Below are positions 28,713 through 40,677 of a stretch of DNA of 64,000 nucleotides, piece by piece (positions within the stretch are counted from its first letter, which is position 1; each line of letters begins with the position of its first letter). The translations under genes were made by a program, and so were the position numbers. Source of the stretch: Datnioides undecimradiatus (Eukaryota; Chordata; Actinopteri; Lobotiformes; Datnioididae); the NCBI GenBank assembly GCA_008933995.1, contig WARS01000016.1, forward strand, positions 5,928,215-5,992,214. The letters run 5' to 3'. A model generated the notes under the pieces. The model was given only the letters and a program-made list of their open reading frames with translations, was not told the DNA's origin and searched no databases.

Positions 28713-31700
28713 CTATCAGGGCCTGAAAAGAGGATGGACCAACTCAGCCTCTCCCCCCTCAGACAGGCACTGTGGAATCTGCTCTCATGACCCCCTCGGT
28801 GGTGGAATGTGTACCAGCAGTCGTCCGACGTAGCACACGTGTCCAGGGAGCTTCCTCATTGTGGCCATTCTCTGACCCGCCTCTGGTCTTCCCAACTTAG
28901 TGGCCTACATCATCACTGAGCCCAGTTAACTTTACCCCGTGAAAACTGTCAGCATGCTACAAAAGAACAGACCACTCTATCTTATACCCATTTATCAACC
29001 TAAGTGTCGAAGCTTGGATTTGTTATACGCTAACCTTCTCTGGCTCTACCATGAACAAAGGGGCTCAGGAATGCCAGCAACTCTGTCTATGTCAGCAAAG
29101 AGGCTGAGGATATTTCAGGAGACGACCACACAGCAGTTTAATGTTAGGATATGTGACACACGCTCTTAAACTAGGACTCAACTTGACCAAGTGTCAAGAG
29201 GGATGGACTTTTAAGTCTATGAAGGTGTTTTCACATCCAGCCACAGAGAGAAGCAGCACCAGGATGTCGGTCTTCAACCTTTCTACGCCACCAGACGCTA
29301 ATGTCAAAGGTATGAAGCTATGAGAGTTTGTAGGCACAACAAGTAGTACAACGGCAGGGAGTTGAGGAAAAACTCTACCACCGATTTCTGTCCACTGCCA
29401 TACAAAATTAATACACTCAGCTCTGGAGATATAATATATATATATATAAAAAAAATCTAGTGAGTGGGCAGACACAGCCTTCCCCGTGTGCGTTTAAGCG
29501 TCTGAACACGAAGTGACAGAAACACCGGGGCTTAACCTCTCTTCTATTCTCACATCCGCCATTGTTTGAGGAGGATTACAGCGCCAGAACATCTATCAGA
29601 GTAGACTGAGGGCCCTGACACACCAGACCGACAGCCGGCCATTGGACGCCATTGAGCGCTTGTGGCTGACCAACGCCCATGGTTTTAACAGTATGTTCAG
29701 CACAAATGGAGCAAGTTGGCGCCTCATCGGCAGCTGTTCGGCCAATTGGGCAAGTTAACAGCAAGTGGCCGTCGGAGAGAGAAAAGATTTTCTGCTCTGC
29801 TTCAAAGCAAAATACCTAATGATGATAGAAGGGAAAAAGTTTAGATTTCAAGTTGAAGCTTTTAAAGTATATACCTGCATGTCAGCTGTGAGCTCGCCAT
29901 CAACCACATGTTCAAAAGAGCAGCTTTGTGTTCAAACAAGACCAGTGCAGGTAGTTCGTTTGATTAGTTGGCCTTCGCTGGCACAATCAGACTTAGAGCA
30001 CAATGGAAATAACCTGAGACGCAAATGACTTGTATGATTTGCAGAGATAATCACTTGCTTTTGACTTTACAAAACCATGACTGACAATAGTCCACTTGGA
30101 ACGTGAAATGGCCAGTGAGACAACTGTAAACGGCTGCTTGTTTCTGACATGCCCCAGGCCTTGTAGAGGTTACTTGAGCTTTTGGACTAATCTTAGGCCA
30201 TCCAGCTATGTGACAGACTCACCGCTCCAGTCTGAGACAACATGATCAGCCCGAAGTAACTCGTTTAATATAGAGCTGTGCAAGCATATTTACCCTTGGT
30301 TTCTCTGCCACGCTCGTGTCCCCAAGAAAGGAATTTTACCGTTTTACTTTAACGTCAACTATTATGCCATTTTTCCCATCAGTTGATGTCAGGAAAATAA
30401 CATGTAAAGGAACTTCAAAAATGTAGAACTGTATATCTGTTTGCTTTCCCGTGACCAAGTAAACCCAAACTTTAGAGAGAGTCCTATGGTGGATGAAGAG
30501 GATAAAGTTCCTAGAGTTCTTGACATATTTCCCACAATCAGGTGTTCCAACTTTGTGCTGAGGGCTCGTGTTATGCCCTCCTATGACAGGACTCAAATTG
30601 TGTTGTGAGTATCTTGGGAGATTTGGAGCACGAAGCTAGAAATGTAGACAAAAATGCAGCCCCATTGAGCTCTACAGTGATCAAAGGCTATCCAAGCGTA
30701 GTAAATCAATGCCAGGAATAAAACCAAAGACAACAAGTGGATACAATAATTTGGCACAATGTTTTCATGGTAACAACACTGCTATTACTGAAAGCTCTTA
30801 CAGTGGTAGATGTCTAGTGTCTAATGTGCCCCAGGACCACTGCCCGGTCATCAAGTTTGCAATCCCTGAGAACACATCCCAAGACTGCTGGAGTGTCAGA
30901 GGTCAAGAATGACTGGCCTTTGGTAACTCTGCACACTTACAAATCAATCCCAGCTTTTCAGAGATGACAGGGTATGACTGCAGATGAAGGGCCTGTGAAA
31001 GAGGAGGAGGGGGGGGGCAGTGTAGTTGTCGTCCGTGTAGCATAAAGCAACAAATGTTGAATCTCAAAGACCTAAAAGCAAGAATACCATCATGGGAAAG
31101 TGGTGCAGAACAGGCATCAAATCAAACTGTATGAAGGAGCCCCCCCTCTCTCCAATCCCCTGGGGGAAAAAAATGGTCAAAATACCGTATTTAGATGAAA
31201 GTGATAAGTAAAGAGCAAATATCGTGTTTGCATATTGGCACAGCAATTTTGCTTCGCGTGATAATCCATTATGTTGGGATATAAAGTAAATGTTTGTAGC
31301 TCCCCATAAGCTATAAACCATGCAAAACATTGCAATGGTCTAACTTTTACTAGTATCAGTGATACGTTTCACAGCTTCGCATCAACTGCTGGGAAAATCT
31401 TCCCATTCCTGCTGGTTCAGTGACGCAAATGCTACTTGTACTCTGCGGAGCATGGGGTGAGTATGTGAATAAAAAAAATAAAAAAATCTGTTTATAGACT
31501 CAATAAGATGAACTAGCATAAATAAAATACATCCCCACTGCTCCCCTCATGGCAGGCAGGGCTCTGTCTATTCAGTGAGGTGAGGGATGACAATGCAGAG
31601 GTGTGTGTTCGGCAGTGGTTTAGAATGGATGATAACGTAAAAGATGATGCGGTGAATACAAACACACACTGCTGGACAGCGTCCATGTGAAACCGGCTAC

Positions 31701-32138
31701 GGTTCTTAGTGGGTATGGCGCAGTCGGAGCACAACTGCAACCTGTGGCTCTGAGATCGCTGTGTGTAACGTGACTTTCAGGCCACTGCCTCCCTCTGGTG
31801 TCAAAGACTGGAACGGCAATGCTGTACAGAGGATCCCCCAATATATGACAACCTATTAAAGACCGGTTTTACAGCCATTTAGGAAATGCATTTGTCATAA
31901 TCCTTAAATTCTATTAAGTGTCTATAGAAATGCTTAATGCAAATTAGAGCTGCACAGTTTTAGCAACCATAACTAAACCTCAGCTGCTCCTTGACAAGCA
32001 TTAAGCAGGCTCTGCTTCCCAAGCATGATTGCCACTACAGACAACGGCTTTGTCACTGCGCAGACGACCTGCAAGTGTGACATTACTGTATGCTCATAGG
32101 ATGGGCAAATCCTTCCAATCCTGATTCTCTGTTCTTAC
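28713..32138 (-). other. Intron between the candidate microexon and the gamma exon
   Basis: Noncoding by inspection, with an (AT)n run at 29429-29448 and a G run near 31008. No beta-isoform exon, RNA gene or transposon was recognised. Confidence 0.5.
29429..29448. repeat. (AT)n microsatellite
   Basis: About 20 bp of alternating AT with one interruption, followed by an A run. Confidence 0.85.
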
Positions 32139-32156
32139 CTTATAAAGTAAAAAAGG
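32139..32156 (-). other. Candidate 18-nt in-frame microexon of FBXW7
   Basis: On the FBXW7 sense strand a T-rich tract (7 T, A, 9 T) is followed by gtctgcag, an excellent acceptor with a branch-like ctcaac about 30 nt upstream. The next 18 nt (CCTTTTTTACTTTATAAG) are followed at once by gtaagaac, a near-perfect donor. The exon would encode PFLLYK in phase 0, matching the phase of the alpha exon end and the gamma exon end, so it could be skipped or included without a frame change. The UGC just before the acceptor AG resembles the SRRM4 motif seen at neural microexons. A beta-like first exon ending here is less likely, because the upstream frame has a stop and no ATG. There is no protein homology to support it. 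Confidence 0.35.
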
Positions 32157-34704
32157 CTGCAGACAAAAAAAAATAAAAAAAGATGTTGAGCCTGCAGGAG
32201 GGGTGGACTCACACACACAACAGCAGAACAGCTTTGTCTTTAACTACATCTGAGGATCCTCGCTAATTTGTGGACCCGGTTCATTTTGGAAGCATTTTCT
32301 GAGCAATCATGTGTTCCAAATGACTAGTGACGTTGACATCAGTCAGGAAAACACTTGGATACGACAAAAACCCAATCTCACCACCCAGGAAGCACAGAAG
32401 TCAATCAGTAGCTGAGTCTGCAGCATGATTTGACAACTCCATGACATGAAAGTGGCAGCTGGTGGGAAGCCAGTGAGGGATTCTGACCTTTTTGCTGCAC
32501 TAGTGATGTCCTCTGGTTATTTAGGGAAGACAAACACAAGTTAAGTCAAAACTCAGGTCAGACTAACGACTCAAGCAACAGAAAGGAGGAAACATTATGA
32601 AGAGCAAAACCATCTGAAGGTAGCACAAGGAAACGAGGCAAAGTGAAACTTTAATTTTCATTTCCACTGTCCGTTTCCTGCGCAGCCGCGAAATCAACCG
32701 GTCTATTCTGTGACATAACCACACCTGCGTGGACACTCGGCATTTCAGCAAGGCACTGAGAAGACAGGAGCGTACTGACGTTCGTAATATAAGTCAGTGG
32801 AGTATAAAATGATGATGCCTTCTTGATTTATAGCTGTACTTTGCAGCTCTGTAATGATTCAGCTCATTTTGGTCATAAGTATTGTGTAAATGATGGTTAA
32901 ACGCTGCACAACGCTGCAGACAGACAGTGCATACTTGTGTTTTTTCCCCTTGTTTTATTTTAATGTAATTAAATCAAAATGCTGTAATTGGTTTTTTCGA
33001 GGGAACAGGTAAATAAGAAAACTGCATTTGCGTTTATTATTCCCTTTGACTCCTTTAAAACCGGCGTCAATCTGTGGAACTCTACTGTCATTGTCAACAA
33101 CTCTACTTAAGTGAGAATGTAAACAACGTGAAGTGGAAGCAGACCGCGGCAAAGAAGGCCGAGTTGTCCTACGCGTCCCGTAATTAACACAACAACGCTC
33201 GAGTTTTGTTGTTTCGTGTGATTTAATTTATTAATAACTCTACTACGCTTTGTTATCCAAGGTAAATGGAAATAGAGAAATGTTGATAACTAACTAGGTT
33301 TGAGGTTATTTGGTGGTTTCGTAGCCTTAAAAGAAAAGCCTTACAGAAAAGGCAACGGGCAAAGTGACTCTGCTGAGCAACGGTCAAATCAACGGGCCTC
33401 GGGATGTGTATCAGTATATAATGAGGGCTTCTGTGAAACCAAATTGTCAATATATATATTGGTGGTGACTCAAACTAGTTGCTTTCATGTGGGAGGATGA
33501 GAACACTGGTCCTTTGTGGCTCATCTCTGCCTGTGTGACAAGGCCAGCGTGTGGGAGACGCCACCTACAATAAGCAGGCTGCCTTTTCTTTGGAAAAACA
33601 TTTAATTAGTGGCAATGAACGGAAGAAACAGCGAAGCGCTGAATGTACCTCAAAGTGTCCGAGTTCGCTACAGCAAAAACAATCTGGCTGCTCGTTCCCG
33701 TCTCAAACAGAAACACACGAAGATCCTGCAGTATAGGGCGCGTCATGGTATCAGTCTGTAGAGTTCATATCCATACAAATCAGGGACATGCTGCATGAAC
33801 TTTCTGTTCCTACAGCTGCGGCAATGGACACGCCAGAGGGGAAAAAAAGGCTTTTCTCAACCTTGTGGAAGTCTCTGTGAGCAGCTGCCCTCTTATTTAA
33901 TCAAGGCTACGCACAAAGTAAAAGCTATTTTCACGCGGGAGAGAAAAGGCCAGCTTTGAACACCTCAGAGGAGGAGACACGAAGAGGAGGAAGGAACAAG
34001 GACATCTGAGCAGCAGCGGATGCTACAAACAGATTAGAGTCAAATGGATGCTTTTACATCACATTCAGCCATGCTCTGACGTATGCAAATGGCTGAGGTG
34101 CCAGGGCCCAAAAGGTGCAGGAAGGTGTACGCAATATCAGACACCCAGCTCACAACGTTAATATTTTCCCATCTCCTCTGAATCCGCGTAATTCGCTGAT
34201 TTACTCGAGCCGGCGTCGACGTGAGCGCTCAACATTTGCGCCCTATCTTTTTGCCTTATCGCAGCCCGGCAGAATCATTCGCCACCAAAGGTCTCTGATG
34301 AGTCATCATGAGACATCTAATCCTGTAAGATCACATAATGCCTTGGTCATTAGTCATGAGCGATATGTTAAAATGAATTCTAAGACGGACAGGGAGCGGC
34401 GCGCTGTAGAAAGCCTAAACTGGCTATAATATGTTCCTGTCTATTCTTATCACACACATGTAAAAAAGAAGGCAGGTTATTATATTTTAATTCAATTTAA
34501 AGGCAAGAAGATTTAATTCTGTTTAGGTTCAAACCGGCACAACGGGATTAGGCATCCCTCTTTTCAGAGTTAAAATGGCGTTCAGGTGGAGCAGCCGCAC
34601 TGAATGCACACACGTGGAGCTTTGACAATGGAGAAAATTGGAACACAATCATCACATTGCTCATTTTTCCACAGTCTAACAAATGGACAAACGTTGTCTG
34701 CTGC

Positions 34705-34724
34705 TGTGTGTGTGTGTGTGTGTG
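34705..34724. repeat. (TG)10 microsatellite
   Basis: Twenty bases of perfect TG repeat. Confidence 0.95.
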
Positions 34725-35674
34725 AAGCTGTGCAATGTAGAGGGTTTAACATCCAAGTGGGTATAGTAGCAGGGTAGCAGTTGTCACTGTGCTTCCACAA
34801 TTCTCTGAAGTCATAATGTTTGTTATACTATACAATGTTATTGTTCTCATAGTGGATTAAATAACAGTATGTGTAACATTGTTTCTTATCCTATTAACTA
34901 TTTCCCATAACCATTTTAAAAAGTGCTCTTCTAACCTTTAAGTGCAACCTTAAACAACCTTTAACATTTTTATTTCCACCTGCTAATGTCAAATAACGTG
35001 CCTTCCCAGGGACTAATGTATATGGCGCAGTCTGCAGCTATCAACACCTGCTTCAGCCCAGCCAGCTACAAGCCCCGTGTCAACCCCGCACCATATATCC
35101 TGTCCTTCAACAAGTGAAAATGTCACCCGATGCATGCCATTTTTAGTGCCGTTGAATGGAGAGGCATTTTGCTCAGAACGTAAAATCTGAATGAAGTTTG
35201 GACTGAACCGAGGAATACCGCCGCACGTTAAACCTGCGGAGATGTTCGTGTCCGGGCTTAAATATTGATTCATGGAGCTACTTAAGAATTTAAAAAGGTT
35301 AAATGATGAGAATGATCCGCCCCCTGAGTATCGGCCCGTTGGCACGGGTTCAAAAGACAAGAGTGTCAAGTAAGAAGAGGAGATGAAGCGTCTAATTCCG
35401 GTGACCTGAACCTTCAGCACCTGGAGCCCGGGAACACAATCTGTCCTCACCGGAGGCGCACGAAAGCACGCACAGAAGGTTCAACGGCGTCATATCGTAC
35501 GTTCTTACAGGGCTGCTTCTGCTTGAAACGCGCTCGCATGCAGCGCTTTGTGTTTGTACACATCGGCCACGGGCGCAGCGCATGAACGTATCACCTAACC
35601 CCACTCGGACTGACACATTCTTGGTCCACGCATGGGTACTGATCCTCTCCTACAGCCCCCGCTGCCCCTCATAT

Positions 35675-35675
<1 letters not shown>

Positions 35676-35714
<39 letters not shown>
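35676..35714. repeat. (AC)n microsatellite, 39 bp
   Basis: Perfect dinucleotide repeat of about 19.5 units, likely polymorphic. Confidence 0.97.
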
Positions 35715-35715
<1 letters not shown>

Positions 35716-35921
35716 CAGCTGTCAAAACGCACATATCATAGTTTGCAAGACGGCACACGTGATCTTCGGGGAACATGCACAGGACCTTTAAATATGTAAC
35801 CGATCTGAAGGTAATCCATACTCCACTAGCTCTACTACCACTGTGAAACACTCTGAAAAGTGTAAATAAAGTTTTATTTACTTAGCAAACTAATAATGTT
35901 TTTGTGAACTCGTACACCACA

Positions 35922-35940
35922 GATGATGATGATGATGATG
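35922..35940. repeat. (GAT)6 trinucleotide repeat
   Basis: About six perfect GAT units, followed by a degenerate unit. Confidence 0.9.
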
Positions 35941-38900
35941 GTGATGGTTTCACATTCATCTGAAATATCTTGCTGAAGATTTTTTTACTCGATCAGCTCA
36001 TCAGCCGACTACATATTTTGACTTTCATCTTCGAGAGCAGCTCATTTAGAACAAAGACGAGATCAGTGACCGCCGGTAACCGCGGTGACAAATCTAAGTA
36101 ACAAGTGACATGCACAGGGTAATCAAGTTACTGCCTTAATTAACGTACTGACCAGCTGTGGATGCTACAGAAAGTCTACAGTGCTTTAAACTCCCTGTAG
36201 CCGTGCCTAGCTAGCTGCTCGGTCATTTCATCAATTAATTGACAGAAAAATTGCCTTTTTTCAAGCAACAAATCAGATTAATTGCTGGGTGCAGACTGTA
36301 ATTTGTGAGGAGTTGCTCCTTTTCTCTGTTGTGCATTCTTTTAAAGTAAATGTATTATCATGCCTCGGGCTGCCGCGTAAAAACCAAAACATCTGAAGGG
36401 GTCACCTCGGAACGCGACGTAGCGCTTTCACCACTCCGGATCAAACAAGAAAATAATCGGCACATTGGTGGAAAATGATAATTATTGGTTGCGACACCGG
36501 GCGTCTCGCTTGTCAACAATGAAAGGACAGCGTGTGTTTTCGCAGCAAAGGACGTGAAGCGGAGAATTCAATTAAACTGGTTCAGAACGACTGAATCGTT
36601 TTTTCAGTTCCAGGCACTTTTAAATTCAGTTTTAACAATTTAGACTGTTTTATTGTCCATTTTATTAGGTCTAGTAGCGTATTAGTAGTATTGTTTCATC
36701 TATTTCTTGACTCTCGCTCTGACTTTTTTGATCTTCATGGTGCAACGTTATCTGCATCCATTACATGTTTTTTTTTTTGCTAAGTGCTATAAAGAAGCAG
36801 CTTTAAAAGTCTCCTGTAATTTATACACACTGGAATCAGGGAAACTATAGCGGCAAAGCATGCACTTATGTTTCCTGAACTATACTTGAAAATGTGTGTG
36901 TGTCACGATCTCTTCTGTTTAAGTGGCTGGGGAAAAACAGAATTCAAGTACATAAGAGTTTAATACCATCGTTTCGTTTTAAAAAGCTGCCGTCTACATT
37001 GTTAAATCACAGCGAGTCCAAATATGTCACTGTTCAGTTCTGAGAGACGACTTAAAGAGGCTTTCGCATTTTTACCCCGTCAATAAACGTCAATCTGCGC
37101 TCTCCGCACCACTCCTCATTCCGAGCATACGAGACTCACAGCTGAACAAAATGTGTACATTCTGCATCAAAGCCGGCTGGCGCGCTGGAGCGACTGAGGC
37201 CCTGACAAACCTAACTGACAGCTGTGTCAGATGGTGAGAGGCCCATAGGAGCGAATTCAGACTAACTGCTATATTTAGGCCAGTATAAGCGAGCCCGGCG
37301 CAGAACGGGGCTCTATAGTGAAGGCCGCAGGTACAAAGTCACACAGGAAACAAGTGAGCTCAAAGAGGCAAGCGCTATTAAACTGGATTTGCCGCGCGGC
37401 TTCCTGTTGTCAGAAGGGCGTGTGCGGGAGCGGCGCACTGGTCATGAGACTGCACTGCCGCTGATCAATCTGTCACAGCTTCAGTCGTTACAGTCTCTTC
37501 GAATAGGCGTGCCCGCATACAACAGGATACAACAGGACAACACTGCTCACATAAGCGATGTTTAATTGCACATTGTGGCAGTTAAAAACAAACAAAACCC
37601 GATAACGGTTGCTGATGCTGCTGCAGATTTATAGAAATGCGCAAATGTAATGTATCTCTAGGAATACAGTAAGTGGTTTAATTGAAAATGAATTGAAGTG
37701 GTGGGAGGATGTTGTTTCCTAGCAAACTCACACCGCCATCTGCTGAAGTGACCCTGTTAATCCAAATGTGCCACAACAGGCTACTATAAACAATGGAATC
37801 TCTCGGCCTAAATATATATATATACAGATAGAACATATCCGATATCTAGGTATGTCTGTGCCCTTGATTGATTGGTTTTCTCCTGTCAAGATGTGTCATT
37901 GCATCGCAAACACACTGCAAATTATGCGCACCACGCCCGGCTCCTAGAAAACGTTTTGGCCGACTCCGTTTCTCCTGTTTAAATACAGGTGTTGTGAAGG
38001 CCACTGGAGGCTGCTCCACGCACAGCCACGTCGTCAGTCGTCACCGAAACGAGACACCAGCGCCAACATCCAAACGCTGGTGCTGCGCTACGTCACGGCC
38101 TTTTGAACCGGGCGCATTAATTCTGTTGCCGAGTAAAAGATCTGACGGGCCGTCACACGTGTGTCTCGATCATCAGACTCAGGGAAGGCAGGGACAAAGC
38201 GTGAAATGCAAACATTCCCTTTAGAAAAAGACGTTTGTGCAATCGGCGCATGACTGAGGTATTTACGAGGCGGCTGTTAAAGTTATATTTGCTACATCCA
38301 GTGCTGTCACTTGTTTATTAGGAGTGCATGACAAACAGGTCCTGGACCATGTGACTAAACTGGTGAAATAATACTACGTCAGGCTGGCCCCTCCTCAGTT
38401 GTGACTGCGATCACGGTGAATCTGTTCATCCAATCATCAAGCCAGAGCCTCGGCCGCATGTGTGGCTCGCCAGAGTTTTGGTATTAATGGCGTTAACGGT
38501 GCGGCGTTTCTGCAGCTGTCTATTCAAAGCCTTCCAGCTTTTATTTTCCCCATCCAGTGAAGCCGAACCATGTGGTGTCTCAGCGAGCTGCGGAACAGAT
38601 ACCGATTCAGTGCTACCTGGGGCGGATTGTCCACCTCTCTCAGAGATTAGCACGACATCTGTATGAGTAACAGAGAGGAGCAACAGGATCTCTGAAAGAT
38701 AAACATTCACAGGGGTAACTCCAAGCTGACACCTTTACTTGGATGATAAAATAGTTTGGCGACCTGAGAACGAAGTGAAATTCCTTTTTCAACATGCAGT
38801 TGATGAATGGGGCTCTGCGAGTCATGTGGACTTTACAGACACTCCTCTATCATCATTTGAAAACATGGTCCTTTCATTTGGTAGTAGGATGGTTAAAGGA

Positions 38901-39695
38901 CGGCACCTCCACAGAGCTTCTCTGACTTAATGGGTAAAACACTTTACAGTTGGTAAGTAGTTCGATGTTGGAGAGAACATGTCAGTCCATAACCACCCGT
39001 ATGTGTTCAGCTGGATTGAATGCTGAGGATCACAGCATAGTGATTCACATTATTTACATGCTTCATAATTGAACCTGTGGATCAGGGCACTGTCACCCTG
39101 GAGGAGAGCACTCCAAACAGTATCAAAATAATTCAGAAAAGGTTGGAGCTGATCATTTAGAATAACCGTCCACTGATTTGCGCGTGTGTTTAAACCTGCT
39201 CTCCACCGTTTGTCCAAATAGAAGTGATAAATATAAAAAATAAGTAAATAAAGTCCCACAACTCCGTGTTGTGCGACTGTCCGGTGCAGTAACACACTTA
39301 CGCCAAAAGAGGGAGCTGCTGTTTTAAATATGACAGGGCAGTACAATACAAACGCTGCCTGGGAGCAACTTCTTCTGAAACTGCGGTGCCTGCTGCAGGA
39401 GGATCCTCCAGAAGGGTCAGTGCATCCAAATTACAGATCTGATCAACATTCAGTCATGCACGTGTGTTTATGTTTTAAGTATTAAGTTGTGCATCTCTCA
39501 GATATCCGTTTGCAGAGCCCATTGTGTTGAAAATGCCATTAAAACCTTAAACAAGCTTGTGCAGGAAAGGCGTCCCTGTTACCTCTGGAGGCTTCGCAGA
39601 CCTCCCTGTGAACTGTTTACACAGGGACTATTTCTTCAGCACAAAGTACAGTAGCTCCAGTGAAAACAGTTCAAACAAACAACAGCTGTGCTTAC

Positions 39696-40238
39696 CTTCT
39701 TGTTGGACGAGCTTTGGTGTGTACAACCGGAGTCCAGGTTGTTATTGGGGGCAGACACATTGTTCCTGAGAGAGGGAGACCGCAGCCCTTCCTCCCCTTC
39801 TCCCTCCTCCTCCTCCTCCTCCTCCCTCCCGCTCTCAGCCGAATGCTCAAAGTCATCGCTGTCTTGGTCCATCTCCTCCTCGTCCTCGTCCTCCTCCTCG
39901 TCCTCCTCGCCCTCTTCCCGCTCTTCTTCCTCCCTTCCCTGCTCCTCCCCTCCCTCTGTCCTGTCCTCCGCCTCCTCCTCCTCTTGGTGACTGCTGCTGT
40001 TGTTGTTCTCCTCCTCTTCCTCCTCCTCCTCGTCCTCTTCGCCCAGCGGCTGGCCTCGCAGCCGCCTCTGCTCTGCCCCCCACATCCATCGGGCTCCTTT
40101 CTCTCCCCCGTTCACTTCATTCGGAGGGCCATCTTCGTCTTCCTCCCCTTCCTCGTCCCCCCGAGGGCCGTTGCTGGCTCTCGACTCACCTGGCGCCCAC
40201 GGAGGTTCTCTCTCGCCATCAACCTGTGACGCCTCAGG
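39696..40238 (-). CDS. fbxw7: FBXW7 alpha-specific acidic domain, second coding exon (181 residues)
   Basis: This exon supplies residues 61-241 of the alpha isoform, the nucleoplasmic form of the SCF substrate receptor. It begins after the acceptor cttcacag in phase 0 (PEASQVDGER) and ends SSSNKK before the donor gtaagc, also phase 0. Residues about 67-157 of the exon are dominated by Glu and Asp runs encoded by imperfect GAG/GAA repeats. They include EEEMDQDSDDF, which matches the conserved human core EEEMDQESDDF. The Asn/Ser-rich tail resembles the human NSVTNSSS region. The whole alpha-specific part is 241 residues against 167 in human, mostly from added acidic and Gly/Pro-rich sequence. 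Exact alignment inside the acidic runs is arbitrary. The next exon should be the shared MKRKL exon, unless the candidate at 32139-32156 is used. Confidence 0.9.
39777..40052 (-). repeat. Imperfect GAG/GAA trinucleotide-rich coding tract
   Basis: On the plus strand this appears as TCC/TCT-rich DNA. It codes for the acidic runs of FBXW7 alpha and is prone to length change by slippage. It also creates open frames of Leu- or Ser-rich type on the opposite strand that are artefacts. Confidence 0.85.
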
Positions 40239-40497
40239 CTGTGAAGAGCCACACAAAGACACACAATGCCTCAGAGGAAAGGACTGATGAAAAATGCAGT
40301 TTATTTGCCCAAACGTACCTACCTGGTTACCACAGTGCAGCTCTGAAGCAAATTCACACAATTATGTTACTTGATTTGATCCATGTACCTTCATACCTCA
40401 GTTTACAACTTGCTAATCCAATTCAGACCTCTGGGTTTATATCTGAAATCGCTCCATGTGAGTACAGTATCATCAGCTGACTGTCAGCTGGTCTTAC
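40239..40497 (-). other. 259-bp phase-0 intron within the alpha-specific coding region
   Basis: The donor is CAAAGG|gtaagac and the acceptor is cttcacag|CCTGAG. Joining gives ...EEEEQLQQR then PEASQVDGER with no frame change. Reading through the intron reaches a stop after about 24 codons, so splicing is needed. As I recall, the human alpha-specific segment is a single coding exon, so this intron may be a fish feature. Confidence 0.85.
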
Positions 40498-40677
40498 CCT
40501 TTGCTGCAGCTGCTCTTCCTCCTCTACTACCCGGTTCATGTGCTCATCCTCATCACCCTCCTCTGCCGCCTGCTGAGGTGCCCGGGCCGTGGAGGAGGCG
40601 TTACCTCGCACTGCCGGACCCCCCGGCCCCCGACTCCGCCTGCTGCTGCTGCCCCCCGACAGCAGATCCTGGTTCAT
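40498..40677 (-). CDS. fbxw7: FBXW7 alpha isoform first coding exon (60 residues)
   Basis: This encodes residues 1-60 of FBXW7 alpha. The start MNQDLLSGGS matches human MNQELLSVGS, and MNRVVEEEEQLQQ (residues 47-59) matches human MNRVVEEEQQQQ. The ATG at 40677 is chosen by that homology; its context gaaATGa is acceptable. Human alpha has a basic nuclear-localisation cluster KRRR at residues 11-14. Here the equivalent is SSRRSR (residues 11-16), a weaker cluster, so nuclear import may rely more on the basic MKRK region of the shared exon. Ser10, a reported PKC site in human, is kept. The rest (residues 17-46) is Gly/Pro/Ala-rich and poorly alignable. The exon ends AGG|gtaagac in phase 0. Confidence 0.93.

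Larger units (their letters stand above)
32157..39695 (-). other. Intron between the second alpha exon and the candidate microexon
   Basis: Noncoding by inspection. It contains (TG)10 at 34705-34724, (AC)n at 35676-35714, (GAT)6 at 35922-35940, a short TA run near 37810 and short frames with no family signature. In mammals the beta first exon lies in the corresponding interval, but I could not recognise its LPEKGLYC or LKMIFYK signatures. Confidence 0.5.

Noticed and set aside
35013-35450. Minus-strand 145-residue frame
   Set aside because: The longest unexplained minus-strand frame in the alpha-gamma interval, but it has no domain, no match to the FBXW7 beta N-terminus and no phase-0 donor at its end.
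39660-40229. Plus-strand 189-residue Leu-rich frame and overlapping Ser-rich frames
   Set aside because: These are antisense shadows of the GAG/GAA-coded acidic tract of FBXW7 alpha; composition is purely repeat-driven.
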